Source: Oscillospiraceae bacterium
Lineage (GTDB): Bacteria; Bacillota_A; Clostridia; Oscillospirales; Oscillospiraceae
NCBI GenBank assembly: GCA_024690695.1
Contig: JAILOS010000059.1
Coordinates: 1-29,474, forward strand
Direction: 5' to 3'
Length of the DNA: 29,474 nucleotides
The notes under the pieces are model-generated. The model searched no databases, was not told the origin of the DNA, and saw only the letters and a program-made list of their open reading frames with translations. Below, piece after piece: positions 15,674 through 23,408 of this stretch. Every line of letters begins with the position of its first letter. Within the stretch, counting starts at the first letter, position 1. A program made the translations under genes and the position numbers.

Positions 15674-18100
15674 ATGAAACACGAAGATCTGGTCAGCAGG
15701 CTGACTTTGGAGGAAAAAGCCCACCTGCTGTCCGGGCGGGATTTCTGGCAGACGCAGAGCGTGAAGCGCCTGGGGATCGAGAACATGACCCTCTCCGACG
15801 GCCCTCACGGCATCCGCAAGCAGGAGGGCGCGGGCGACCAGCTCGGCCTGAACGGCTCCCTGCCGGCGACCTGCTATCCCACGGCGGCCACGATGGCCAA
15901 CTCCTGGGACCCGGCTCTCGGCGAGGAGCTGGGGAAGATGCTGGGGGAGGAGGCCGCCTCGCAGGACGTGTGCGTGCTGCTGGGCCCCGGCCTCAACATC
16001 AAGCGCAGTCCCTTCTGCGGGCGCAATTTCGAGTACTTCTCGGAAGACCCCTATCTGGCGGGCAAGATGGCCGCGGGCTACATCCGCGGGATCCAGCATA
16101 ACGGCGTGTCCGCCTGCCCGAAGCACTTTGCCGCGAACAACACAGAGCTGCGCCGCATGGCCTCGGACTCGGTGATGGACGAGCGCACGCTGCGCGAGAT
16201 CTATCTGACGGGCTTCGAGATCGCTGTCAGGGAGGGCAAGGCCAAGTCCATCATGTCCTCCTACAATATGATCAACGGCGTCTACGCCAACGAGAACTAC
16301 CACCTGCTGCAGGAGATCCTGCGCGACACCTGGGGCTTCGACGGCTTCGTCGTGTCCGACTGGGGCGCGAACAACGACTTCACCGAGGGCGTCCGCGCGG
16401 GCTCCCACCTCGAGATGCCCGGCACCGGCGGAGACGGCCCGCGCCAGCTGATGCAGGCCGTGGCCGACGGGAAGATCACCGAGGCCGAGGTCGACAGGCG
16501 CGTGGACGAGCTGCTGGACGTGATGCTCTCCACCCGCAGGGCCGTGAACCCCCTCAAGGGCAAGCCCTTCGACAAGGAAGCCCACCACGCCTTCGCGCAG
16601 AAGGCCAGCGAGCAGTCGATCGTCCTGCTCAGGAATGAAGAAAACATCCTGCCGCTGAAGAAGGGCAGCAAGGTCGCGGTCATCGGCGAGTTTGCGCAGA
16701 AGGCCCGTTATCAGGGCGCGGGCTCGTCCGTCGTCAACTGCACGAAGCTCGACCACACGATGGACGTGATCGGGAACTTTGACCTCGACGTCGTCGGCTT
16801 CGAGCCGGGCTATCCGCGCCACGGCGCGCCGGACGCCGCCATGATGGAGAAGGCGGCCCAGCTTGCGAAGAAGGCCGACTTCGTGCTGCTGTACCTCGGT
16901 CTCGACGAGATCAGCGAGAGCGAAGGTCTCGACCGCTCGACGCTGGCGATCCCCCAGTGCCAGATCGAGACGCTGAAAGCCGTCAGCGCGGCCAACCCCA
17001 ACGTTATCATCGTCATGAGCGCCGGCTCCCCGGTCGAAATGCCCTGGCTGAATCAGTGCAAAGCCCTGGTGCACGGCTACCTCTGCGGGCAGGCGGGCGC
17101 GAGCGCGGTGCTGAAGGTGCTGCTCGGCGAGGTCAACCCCTCCGGCAAGCTCTCGGAGAGCTACCCGGTGAAGTACGAGGACTGCTCCAGCGCGCCGTAC
17201 TTCCCGGCGAAGCAGCGCAACGTCGAATACCGCGAGGGCCTGTACGTCGGCTACCGCTACTACGAGACCGCGAAGGTCCCGGTGCTCTTCCCCTTCGGCT
17301 TCGGCCTGAGCTACACCACCTTTGAATATTCCAACCTCAAGGCAACCGACAAGGCGGCGACGTTTACGCTGACCAACACCGGCGATCGGGACGGCGCGGA
17401 GGTCGCGCAGCTCTACGTGCACGCGAAGAATCCGACGGTCTACCGTCCGGCCAAGGAGCTCAAGGGCTTCCAGAAGGTCTTCCTCAAGGCCGGCGAGAGC
17501 AAAGAGCTCACGATCGAGCTCGACGACAAGGCCTTCCGCTACTGGAACGACGTGACCGGGAAATTCGAGATCGACGGCGGCGAATATGAGGTCCTGATCG
17601 GCGCTTCCGTCGCGGATATCCGTCTCAGCGGCACGGTGACCGTCAAGGGAACCGATGCGCCGAAGTGCGAAGACCCGGCGAAGCTCCCGCATTACTGCTC
17701 GGGAGAAATCAAAAACGTGCCCGACGCGGAGTTTGAAGCCCTGCTCGGCCGCCCGATCCCGGACGGGAGCTGGTCCGGCAAGATCCGGGCCAACGACGCG
17801 ATCGGCCAGCTCTACTACGCGAAGGCGCTCAAGGCGCGCTTTGCCTGGAAGATCCTGGACGGGCTGCTGAAGAAGAGCATCGAAAAGGGCGAGCCGGATC
17901 TGAACATCACCTTTATCTACAACATGCCGATCCGCGCGATCGGCAAGATGGCGGGCGGCATGGTCTCGCAGGAGATGTGCGACGGCATCCTCGACATCAT
18001 CAACGGTCACGGCATCGCCTTCTGCAAGGGTCTCGGCAAGGTGATCGGCGGCTTCTTCAAGCAGCTCGGCGTCGCCAAAAAGCAGAAGGCGCTGGAATAA
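15674..18100 (+). CDS. GH3 beta-glucosidase, conventional domain order, cytoplasmic
   Basis: The ATG at 15674 is preferred because AGGAGG (15658-15663) lies 10 bases upstream. The ATG at 15665 is too close to the SD, and the longer frame has no SD. The product is 808 residues in the usual order: barrel first with nucleophile D229 (VVSDWGA), then GH3_C with acid/base candidate E417 (SESEGLDR), then a fibronectin-III-like domain to about residue 655. The last 150 residues are an extra, mostly helical extension that resembles tails I recall from other gut Firmicutes GH3 proteins. Its role is unknown. There is no signal peptide or membrane helix, so it works on imported sugar. It shares an apparent operon with the 57-residue membrane protein and the GPH transporter. 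Beta-glucoside hydrolysis is the most likely activity. Confidence 0.93.
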   Translation: MKHEDLVSRLTLEEKAHLLSGRDFWQTQSVKRLGIENMTLSDGPHGIRKQEGAGDQLGLNGSLPATCYPTAATMANSWDPALGEELGKMLGEEAASQDVCVLLGPGLNIKRSPFCGRNFEYFSEDPYLAGKMAAGYIRGIQHNGVSACPKHFAANNTELRRMASDSVMDERTLREIYLTGFEIAVREGKAKSIMSSYNMINGVYANENYHLLQEILRDTWGFDGFVVSDWGANNDFTEGVRAGSHLEMPGTGGDGPRQLMQAVADGKITEAEVDRRVDELLDVMLSTRRAVNPLKGKPFDKEAHHAFAQKASEQSIVLLRNEENILPLKKGSKVAVIGEFAQKARYQGAGSSVVNCTKLDHTMDVIGNFDLDVVGFEPGYPRHGAPDAAMMEKAAQLAKKADFVLLYLGLDEISESEGLDRSTLAIPQCQIETLKAVSAANPNVIIVMSAGSPVEMPWLNQCKALVHGYLCGQAGASAVLKVLLGEVNPSGKLSESYPVKYEDCSSAPYFPAKQRNVEYREGLYVGYRYYETAKVPVLFPFGFGLSYTTFEYSNLKATDKAATFTLTNTGDRDGAEVAQLYVHAKNPTVYRPAKELKGFQKVFLKAGESKELTIELDDKAFRYWNDVTGKFEIDGGEYEVLIGASVADIRLSGTVTVKGTDAPKCEDPAKLPHYCSGEIKNVPDAEFEALLGRPIPDGSWSGKIRANDAIGQLYYAKALKARFAWKILDGLLKKSIEKGEPDLNITFIYNMPIRAIGKMAGGMVSQEMCDGILDIINGHGIAFCKGLGKVIGGFFKQLGVAKKQKALE

Positions 18101-18113
18101 GGAGGTCAGAGAC

Positions 18114-18287
18114 ATGAGCAAAGGCATCAACGGCATCCATCCGATCGTTGCGATCCTTCTGACGGTGCTGGTCGCCGCGCTGTGCGTGGTGTTCTTCGTC
18201 ACCCAACACGTCTTCTGGGGCGTCGTCTTCGCCCTGATCACGCTGGACTTCGCGGCAGACGCCGTGCTGTCGTTACAAAAAGCATAG
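18114..18287 (+). CDS. Small two-helix membrane protein, unknown function
   Basis: This 57-residue gene fills the gap between the GH3 and the GPH transporter. AAGGAGG at 18099-18105, overlapping the GH3 stop, precedes the ATG by 8 bases, so it is well placed for translation. A short polar start (MSKGINGIHP) is followed by two hydrophobic segments, at about residues 11-30 and 33-50. The second segment carries Asp residues (LDFAADAV). It ends with TAG at 18285-18287, and the transporter starts 13 bases later. I do not recognise the family. The position suggests a small subunit or helper of the transporter, or a membrane factor linked to glycoside uptake; this is inference. Confidence 0.75.
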   Translation: MSKGINGIHPIVAILLTVLVAALCVVFFVTQHVFWGVVFALITLDFAADAVLSLQKA

Positions 18288-18300
18288 GGGGCAATAGAGA

Positions 18301-20121
18301 ATGAACGAAACGAAAAAGGGCAGCTTCTTTGACAAGCTGCCGCCGAGCCTGATCAAGAAAAACAACGTCACCCTGATCCCCGAGGGAGCGATCGGCTACC
18401 TCGTCGGCCCGACGTTGGCGCTGCTGGGCAATTCGGTGCTGTCCGCGTATTTCAACAAGTACATGTCCGACGTGCTGCACGTCAACGTCTGGGCGAAGGG
18501 CTTCTTCACCTGGCTGCCGGTCATTTCGGTGATCTTCGTCGTGCTGGGCAACATCCTGGTCGGACGTCTGATGGACAGGATCAAGTCCAAGAACGGCAAG
18601 GCGCGCCCGCTGCTGCTGGTGAGCGTGCCGATCAGCCTGCTGGCGCTGCTGTTCCTGTTTATCTTCTCCCCGTACAACGCCACGGACAGCAGCTGGCACG
18701 TCGGCGCGCTGGTGTGCATCGCGGTCGGCTACAACCTCTGGTTTGCCTTCGCCTACCCGATGTACTACACGCCGCACGCCGCGCTGGTCAGCCTGTCCAC
18801 CCGCAACTCGAAGGACCGCGGCCTGCTGGCGACGATCTCGAACGCGACGATGCTGGCGGCGATCGGCCTGACGAACATGATCCTGCCCTTCTTCTTCGAC
18901 CTGCTGTTCGTCAAGGACATGAGCGGCGCGAACGGAACGCCGGTGTACGCGGACGAGGCCATGACGGTCGTCAAGCAGTACGTGGACGCCGAGGGCAACG
19001 TGCTCTACGACGAGCTGGCGAGCTACAACCATTGGAAGATCTTCGTCATCGCGCTGATCGTGGTGACCTTTGCCGGCGCGCTGATCGAGTATTTCTTCAC
19101 GCGTGAGCGCGTGACGGAAGAGAGCATGGGCCAGGAGACGGCGCCGAAGCCGTCCCTGCCGATCAAGGAGCAGTGGGCGATCTGCTCGAAGGACCGCTTC
19201 TGGATCATCATGATGGCGTTCTTCTTCCTGTACCAGTTCGGCGGCATGATCAAGAACGTCTCGCAGGTATATTTCTGCACGGCGATGTTCAAGGACGCCA
19301 ACGGCTACTACACCGTCGCCAACGGCGGCGATCTGCACGCGACGCTGTCCATCATCGGCGCGGTGCCGACGGCGATCGGCATGGTCATCGCGCTGCCGCT
19401 GGCCAATCTGCTGGGCAGCAAGGGGAAGGCGATCCTCTACGGCGCGATCGTGGCCGTGATCGGCGGCGTGATCGGCCTGATCGCCCCGAACAACTGGTGG
19501 GTGGTCGTGATCTCCTTCATGATCAAGGCGCTGGGCTCGACGCCTGCGATGTACCTGTCGCTGGCGCTGCTGGCGGACGTCTTCGACCACCAGGAGGCCG
19601 TGCACGGCGTGCGCACCGACGGCCTCAGCATGACGATCTACGGCGCGATCATGGCGGGCATGACGGGCCTGACCACCGGCGTGCTGAACATGGTGCTCAC
19701 CGGGGTCGACTACAACGTGTCCACGCTGCAGACCAACGAGGCGCTGCGCGGCGCGATGCCCTGGGTCTTCATCGGCGGCGAGACGATCTGCTATCTGGGC
19801 ATCTTCCTGTTCTTCCTGTTCATGGGCGTGGAGAAGTTCTCGAAGATCGACCATCACGCAATCGTAGCCGACCAGAAGGCGGCCGCCGCGGCGGAGGGAC
19901 GCGAGTACGTCTCCGCGGAGGAGAAGATCCGCCGCGAGGAAGGCGAGGAGGCCTATCAGGCGGAGCTGAAGAAGCAGGCGGATGCGAAGGCGAAAGAGGA
20001 AGCCCGCCTTGCGAAGCTCGCGCCCGAGAAGCGCCAGGCCGAGGCCGAGGCCGAGGAGAAGATCCTCGAAGAGTTCAACGCCCTGCGCAAGGCCGCCGGC
20101 CGGAAAGCCTATACCGAGTAA
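18301..20121 (+). CDS. GPH-type sugar:cation symporter with long charged tail
   Basis: This 606-residue transporter belongs to the glycoside-pentoside-hexuronide branch (MFS_2). About twelve hydrophobic segments are visible. The family loop after the second helix pair, GRLMDRIKSKNGKARP (about residues 89-104), is characteristic of GPH symporters. A substantial insertion near residues 205-240 is probably extracytoplasmic. The last 90 or so residues (from about 514) are highly charged and rich in Ala, Glu and Lys, and are likely a cytoplasmic helix or coiled coil. GPH transporters usually import glycosides with H+ or Na+. The preceding GH3 makes a beta-glucoside or an oligosaccharide a reasonable cargo (inference). 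The start follows GGGGG in the upstream gap, a weak SD, so coupling with the small gene upstream is plausible. Confidence 0.92.
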   Translation: MNETKKGSFFDKLPPSLIKKNNVTLIPEGAIGYLVGPTLALLGNSVLSAYFNKYMSDVLHVNVWAKGFFTWLPVISVIFVVLGNILVGRLMDRIKSKNGKARPLLLVSVPISLLALLFLFIFSPYNATDSSWHVGALVCIAVGYNLWFAFAYPMYYTPHAALVSLSTRNSKDRGLLATISNATMLAAIGLTNMILPFFFDLLFVKDMSGANGTPVYADEAMTVVKQYVDAEGNVLYDELASYNHWKIFVIALIVVTFAGALIEYFFTRERVTEESMGQETAPKPSLPIKEQWAICSKDRFWIIMMAFFFLYQFGGMIKNVSQVYFCTAMFKDANGYYTVANGGDLHATLSIIGAVPTAIGMVIALPLANLLGSKGKAILYGAIVAVIGGVIGLIAPNNWWVVVISFMIKALGSTPAMYLSLALLADVFDHQEAVHGVRTDGLSMTIYGAIMAGMTGLTTGVLNMVLTGVDYNVSTLQTNEALRGAMPWVFIGGETICYLGIFLFFLFMGVEKFSKIDHHAIVADQKAAAAAEGREYVSAEEKIRREEGEEAYQAELKKQADAKAKEEARLAKLAPEKRQAEAEAEEKILEEFNALRKAAGRKAYTE

Positions 20122-20145
20122 AAAATCAGACAGAATAAGCAAAAA

Positions 20146-20174
20146 GACGCCGGACGGCTATGCTGTCCGGCGTC
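20146..20174. terminator. Hairpin terminator after the GPH gene
   Basis: A 10-bp perfect stem (20146-20155 with 20165-20174) can extend by three pairs to a 3-base loop. It lies 24 bases after the stop of the GPH gene. AAAAA precedes it, so the minus-strand reading has a clean U-tract (TTTTTGC). The plus-strand reading has only a few scattered Ts. It may stop transcripts from both sides. Confidence 0.7.
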
Positions 20175-20223
20175 AACGTTTCTGTATCTTCACGGCAGGC
20201 GCCCTGCGGCGCCTGCTCAGCTT

Positions 20224-20255
20224 GTCAAAAAAGTCCTTTCGAGGACTTTTTTGAC
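20224..20255. terminator. Symmetric terminator-like hairpin with TTCG loop
   Basis: A 14-bp perfect stem closes on a TTCG tetraloop. One arm carries AAAAAA and the other TTTTTT around a GTCCT/AGGAC core, so it can act as an intrinsic terminator in both directions. It is part of the hairpin-rich region. Confidence 0.6.
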
Positions 20256-20300
20256 TGCGCTTCCCGCCGGGCATTTTGACCGTACACAAAATGCTGTTTT

Positions 20301-20329
20301 CAAAAAGCCTTGCAAAACAAGGCTTTTTG
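20301..20329. terminator. Symmetric terminator-like hairpin
   Basis: A 12-bp perfect stem (20301-20312 with 20318-20329) has a 5-base loop. AAAAA lies on one side and TTTTT on the other of a GCCTTG/CAAGGC core. It fits a bidirectional intrinsic terminator, but it also forms the second branch of the candidate three-way junction. Confidence 0.55.
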
Positions 20330-20513
20330 CGCGGCGGGCTTATTGTACTCGAGGCGGGCCTTTTCCGCCCCCCTTTTGTCCGCTTTGCGGACATTTCCCC
20401 CGCCGGGGGAATCTTCCCCTCGAGCTCCCCCGCTGCTCTGTTTCGTGAGCTTTCAGCAAGGTTTTTGACAGTCTCATCCACCGGCTTTGCCGATGGATTT
20501 TTAATACGGCCGT

Positions 20514-21902
20514 CTACCTTCTGCGGGCGGCGACGTACAGAGAGGGATCCAGATTTTCAAAAAGGTCGTTCTTCTCCCGATCCATGCCGACCAGGCTGCG
20601 GAAGAGACCGAACTGGTGGGTATCGTACATGCTGTCCGATCCGAAGACCTTGTATTTGTCCTTCGCGACCTGCGTCACGCACTTGTCGAAGGCCCGCTCA
20701 GCCATCTCGAAGGCCGTGGCGCCGCCGAAATGCTCCAGCGGCGTTTCGTAGTCCAGCACGGTCCGGCTCTCCTCGTCTCCGTAGAGATGCAGATAGGCCT
20801 TGGGCACGTCCCACAGGCCGTAGGCTTCCTCGGACTCCGGATAGGCGCCGGGAAGGTTGCTCTGCTCCAGCGCGTTTTTCAGACAGCTGACGCCGAAGAT
20901 GTGCACCGGATGACCGGACTCTCCGCCTTCCGCCTGGCCGACAACGACCAGCGGCTTGAAGCGGCGGAGCTGTTCGACGATATAGCCGGTCATGTATTCC
21001 GTGCCGTAGACCCGCTCGACCTCCTGCACGCTGCTCAGATAGATATCCTCGCGGTTGCTGGACACCGGATAATGCCGCACGCCGGCCTCCCAGAGGCTGT
21101 CCAGCATCTCGTGCCGGCGCACGCCGAGGTTGTTTACGATGTAAGCCACCTGCACCTCCAGGCCCCGGTCGACGTAGGTCGGGATCACGCCGCCCAGGAA
21201 CACGAACTCGTCGTCGCTGTGGGTGGGGAAGAGCAGGATGTCGGCTCTTTCACAGGGAGGCTGCCAGTCCTGGACCCAGTCCGGCAGAGAGCCTTTGGAC
21301 AGCGCGTAGATTTCTCCGATCTGCACGTCTTCCTCCTCGCTGATATGGAGAACGGCCTCCTGACCCGGCCTCGGGAGGCGGATGAGCTCGTGGGCGTAGC
21401 CGTTCTCGCCGTAGCTTGTTTCCTCGTCACCGACGCTCACGGTCCCCGGATGAGGCGGCGTTTCCCAGAGGATATAGAGCGCGTAAATATACTGATCCGA
21501 GCTCACGGTGATCTGATTGCCCCGGGAGAACCAGGCGCGGCTGTTATAGTTGTTGTCGTACAAAACGGAATAATCGTCGTCGCGGTATACCGCGCTGATT
21601 TCCAGCACTTCCGCCTCCGGCTCGGGGGTCGGCTCCGGCGTGGGTTCCGGGGTCGGCTCAGGGGTCGGCTCTGGGGTCGGTTCGGGCGTCGGCTCCGGGG
21701 TCGGTTCGGGCGTTTCCGAGGGCTCCGGGGCGCTTTCTCCCGGCTGCGCGCCTGTCTCCGCCGCGGCGTTCGGCGCGGGCGTTCCCGCATTCGCGCCGGC
21801 GGAGGGTTCATACACACGCAGCGCGACGACCCCGGCCAGGACCGCGGCGCATAGCACGAAGATCAGGATTTTCCACAGCGGGCTATTCTGTTTCTTTTTC
21901 AT
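20514..21902 (-). CDS. Membrane-anchored PIG-L-family deacetylase
   Basis: This is a 462-residue protein. After MKKKQ comes a signal-anchor helix (about 10-28), then an Ala/Pro/Glu-rich linker with eight PEPT units (about 63-95), then a beta-rich domain of about 110 residues, and then the PIG-L/LmbE domain from about residue 220. PIG-L enzymes are Zn-dependent N-deacetylases that act on N-acetylglucosamine-type substrates. The metal motif is present in variant form: PTHSDDE (H228, D231) replaces the usual PHPDDE, and the second metal motif is GHPVH (H331, H334). The anchor puts the enzyme outside the cell, so a cell-wall or surface glycan substrate is likely (inference). AAAGGAG precedes the ATG by 8 bases. 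The start overlaps the end of the VanZ gene by 20 bases, which suggests translational coupling. Confidence 0.9.
   Translation of the reverse strand: MKKKQNSPLWKILIFVLCAAVLAGVVALRVYEPSAGANAGTPAPNAAAETGAQPGESAPEPSETPEPTPEPTPEPTPEPTPEPTPEPTPEPTPEPEAEVLEISAVYRDDDYSVLYDNNYNSRAWFSRGNQITVSSDQYIYALYILWETPPHPGTVSVGDEETSYGENGYAHELIRLPRPGQEAVLHISEEEDVQIGEIYALSKGSLPDWVQDWQPPCERADILLFPTHSDDEFVFLGGVIPTYVDRGLEVQVAYIVNNLGVRRHEMLDSLWEAGVRHYPVSSNREDIYLSSVQEVERVYGTEYMTGYIVEQLRRFKPLVVVGQAEGGESGHPVHIFGVSCLKNALEQSNLPGAYPESEEAYGLWDVPKAYLHLYGDEESRTVLDYETPLEHFGGATAFEMAERAFDKCVTQVAKDKYKVFGSDSMYDTHQFGLFRSLVGMDREKNDLFENLDPSLYVAARRR
21619..21714. repeat. Eight tandem 12-bp units encoding (PEPT)8
   Basis: Eight degenerate copies of a 12-base unit resembling GGCTCCGGGGTC run without interruption inside the PIG-L gene. 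Read on the minus strand they encode Pro-Glu-Pro-Thr repeats, an extended spacer that holds the catalytic domain away from the membrane. The third positions vary between copies, and copy number may differ between strains. Confidence 0.9.
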
Positions 21903-22473
21903 CGGAGGAGCTCCTTTCCAAACGGGCGGCAGACTGTTTTTTCAGCCCGTCTCTTCGCAGCAGACAGATAACGCCGCAGCCGATCGCGGCGCCGCAGGTG
22001 TTCATAATGAGGTCGTCGATATCCGTCGAGCGCACGCTGAAGGGGAGCTGCAGCAGCTCGACGCCCAGCGACATCAGTGCGCCGGCTCCGACGACCTTCC
22101 AGAAGCGGTCCAGCCGCCGATCGAGCAGCGGCAGAAGGACGCCGCTCGGGATGAACAGGCAGACGTTTCCGACGACGTTCAGCAGCATCTCCCGCCTGTC
22201 GGCGAAATCCTTCAGACGCACGAAGGGAACCCAGTTGATCCGCAGCGGAAAAATCGCCGCCGGATGGAACAAAAGCGGCTGGATCCTCCCGCCGACCCGG
22301 TACATGGGGAAAAACGTGACGCGCAGGATCACCGCGAGATTGACGTACATCAGCAGCAAAAGCGCCTCGCGTTTCCAGTCGACCGTTTTTCGCCGCAGCC
22401 ACACGGCGGCCCGGCAGAGCAGCCAGAGCGCGGCCAGAGCGGCCTCGGCGGCCCGGAAAGAGATCGTGATCAT
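21883..22473 (-). CDS. VanZ-family membrane protein
   Basis: This 196-residue protein has about four to five hydrophobic helices. The VanZ-type core is recognisable: NVVGNVCLFIPSGVLLP, and then SVRSTDIDDLIMNTCGAAIG near the C terminus. The family takes its name from the teicoplanin-resistance protein VanZ, but most members have no known function and no vancomycin-resistance genes are nearby. The C-terminal tail is charged and its coding sequence overlaps the start of the PIG-L gene. The start lies 18 bases after the B3/B4 gene, so the three genes form one transcription unit. A role in envelope biology together with the anchored deacetylase is a reasonable guess. Confidence 0.9.
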   Translation of the reverse strand: MITISFRAAEAALAALWLLCRAAVWLRRKTVDWKREALLLLMYVNLAVILRVTFFPMYRVGGRIQPLLFHPAAIFPLRINWVPFVRLKDFADRREMLLNVVGNVCLFIPSGVLLPLLDRRLDRFWKVVGAGALMSLGVELLQLPFSVRSTDIDDLIMNTCGAAIGCGVICLLRRDGLKKQSAARLERSSSDEKETE

Positions 22474-22491
22474 CGTGCTCTCACGCCGGGC

Positions 22492-23199
22492 TCAGAGCGC
22501 GATCGTCATCGCCGGGTGCTCCCGGTCGACGAAGCCCTTCAGCGTCTGACAGCCGAAGTGCTCGCGCAGCAGGGCCTCGAGCTGATCGGCGGCGGCGCGC
22601 ACGCGGTCGTCGTTGACGCCGGAAAAGCCGTCGATCGGGAAGAAGACGAAGCTCGTGTCCGGCCCGATCTTCCCGTGCTCGCTCTGCCGCCAGGTCCAGC
22701 GGCGGGTGCGGACCTGGCTGCCGACGGCGTAGACGAGCTCCCCGGGATCGGGGTTCTCCTCCGTCTCGGCGCCGAAGGGAAGGAAGGTGTCGCCCTCCCG
22801 GGCGCGGCGGATGACGATATCCTCGTCGGACAGGGAGAGGTCGTGCGTGCCCATCGGGAGCGTGTTCAGCAGCGACACGGCGTTGTTCAGGTCGACGAGC
22901 GGGTTGACGTGCGGCATGCCCTTCCCCTTGGCGATGCGGGTGAACAGCGCCTCAACGGAGCAGGTAAACTTGTTCGGGTTGATGCCGAGCGCCGCGAAAG
23001 CCTCGCGGTAGGGCAGGATATCCGGGTCTTCCTTGACCTTTCGCCCGGCGAAGCGCGACTCGGCGAGGGCGATCGCCCCGTCGAGCAGGGCGTCGATCGC
23101 GGGATAGTCCCGGCTGTTGTCGATCCCTCTGGCGGCGACGACGCCGACGTACAGCGTCGGCAGCGTGTCAAAAAGACTGTCTTCGATCACAAAACGCAT
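22492..23199 (-). CDS. B3/B4 tRNA-binding-domain protein (PheRS beta-like editing fold)
   Basis: The start at 23199 gives 235 residues beginning MRFVIEDSLFD, with GGGAG 6 bases upstream. A longer frame to 23403 runs through promoter sequence and is rejected; an ATG at 23211 is a close alternative. The middle of the protein carries the typical segment NKFTCSVEALFTRIAKGKGMPHVNPLVDLNNAVSLL. This matches stand-alone proteins related to the B3/B4 editing domain of phenylalanyl-tRNA synthetase beta. Family members are thought to act on amino acids or mischarged tRNA, but the function of the stand-alone form is not settled. It is the first gene of the B3/B4-VanZ-PIG-L unit and is divergent from the M13 peptidase. 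Confidence 0.88.
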   Translation of the reverse strand: MRFVIEDSLFDTLPTLYVGVVAARGIDNSRDYPAIDALLDGAIALAESRFAGRKVKEDPDILPYREAFAALGINPNKFTCSVEALFTRIAKGKGMPHVNPLVDLNNAVSLLNTLPMGTHDLSLSDEDIVIRRAREGDTFLPFGAETEENPDPGELVYAVGSQVRTRRWTWRQSEHGKIGPDTSFVFFPIDGFSGVNDDRVRAAADQLEALLREHFGCQTLKGFVDREHPAMTIAL

Positions 23200-23238
23200 G
23201 TTTGCTCCCATCCTTCCGACATACAATTGATACACGGC

Positions 23239-23247
23239 ATTATAGCA
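23239..23247 (-). promoter_or_regulatory. Extended -10 promoter of the B3/B4 operon
   Basis: On the minus strand TGCTATAAT (complement of 23239-23247) is a consensus extended -10. No good -35 is seen 17 bases upstream. The B3/B4 start is about 40 bases downstream. Confidence 0.6.
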
Positions 23248-23341
23248 CACGAAGCCGGAGCAGGGAAGAGATTTTCGCGCTTTTTTGACGGAAAGCCGTC
23301 CTGCGCGCACAGGCCGCCGCGCGGGAACCGTCCTTCGGGAC

Positions 23342-23370
23342 TTGAGAAAAGCGTCTTTCCGTGATATAAT
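23342..23370 (+). promoter_or_regulatory. Strong sigma-A promoter of the M13 peptidase gene
   Basis: TTGAGA at 23342-23347 and TATAAT at 23365-23370 are exactly 17 bases apart, and a TG one base before the -10 gives an extended -10. The leader is short, about 30 bases, and ends in AAAGGAGA before the ATG at 23409. This is the most convincing promoter in the window. Confidence 0.85.
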
Positions 23371-23408
23371 AAACCTATACGCTTTCATACGGAAAGGAGA
23401 CAAACAGA

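Larger units (their letters stand above)
20195..20502. repeat. Hairpin-rich non-coding region (possible dispersed element or structured RNA)
   Basis: About 310 bases without a credible gene hold at least seven stem-loops. These are 20195-20216 (9 bp), 20224-20255 (14 bp), 20271-20294 (7 bp), 20301-20329 (12 bp), 20353-20369, 20378-20392 (6 bp) and 20477-20497. The seventh is followed by TTTTT on the plus strand. CCCGCCG at 20263-20269 pairs with CGGCGGG at 20332-20338 and encloses two of the hairpins, which would form a three-way junction. This is more structure than two terminators need. A dispersed repeat or a structured transcript are the main options. Confidence 0.6.

Noticed and set aside
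20173..20481. 102-codon minus-strand frame in the hairpin-rich region
   Set aside because: It spans several perfect inverted repeats, is Arg/Lys-rich with no fold-like pattern, and has no SD. It is more likely a by-product of the repeat structure.
21883..22473. Glycopeptide resistance determinant (VanZ)
   Set aside because: Only the family fold is present. No vanHAX, vanR/S or related genes are nearby, and most VanZ-family proteins are unrelated to resistance.
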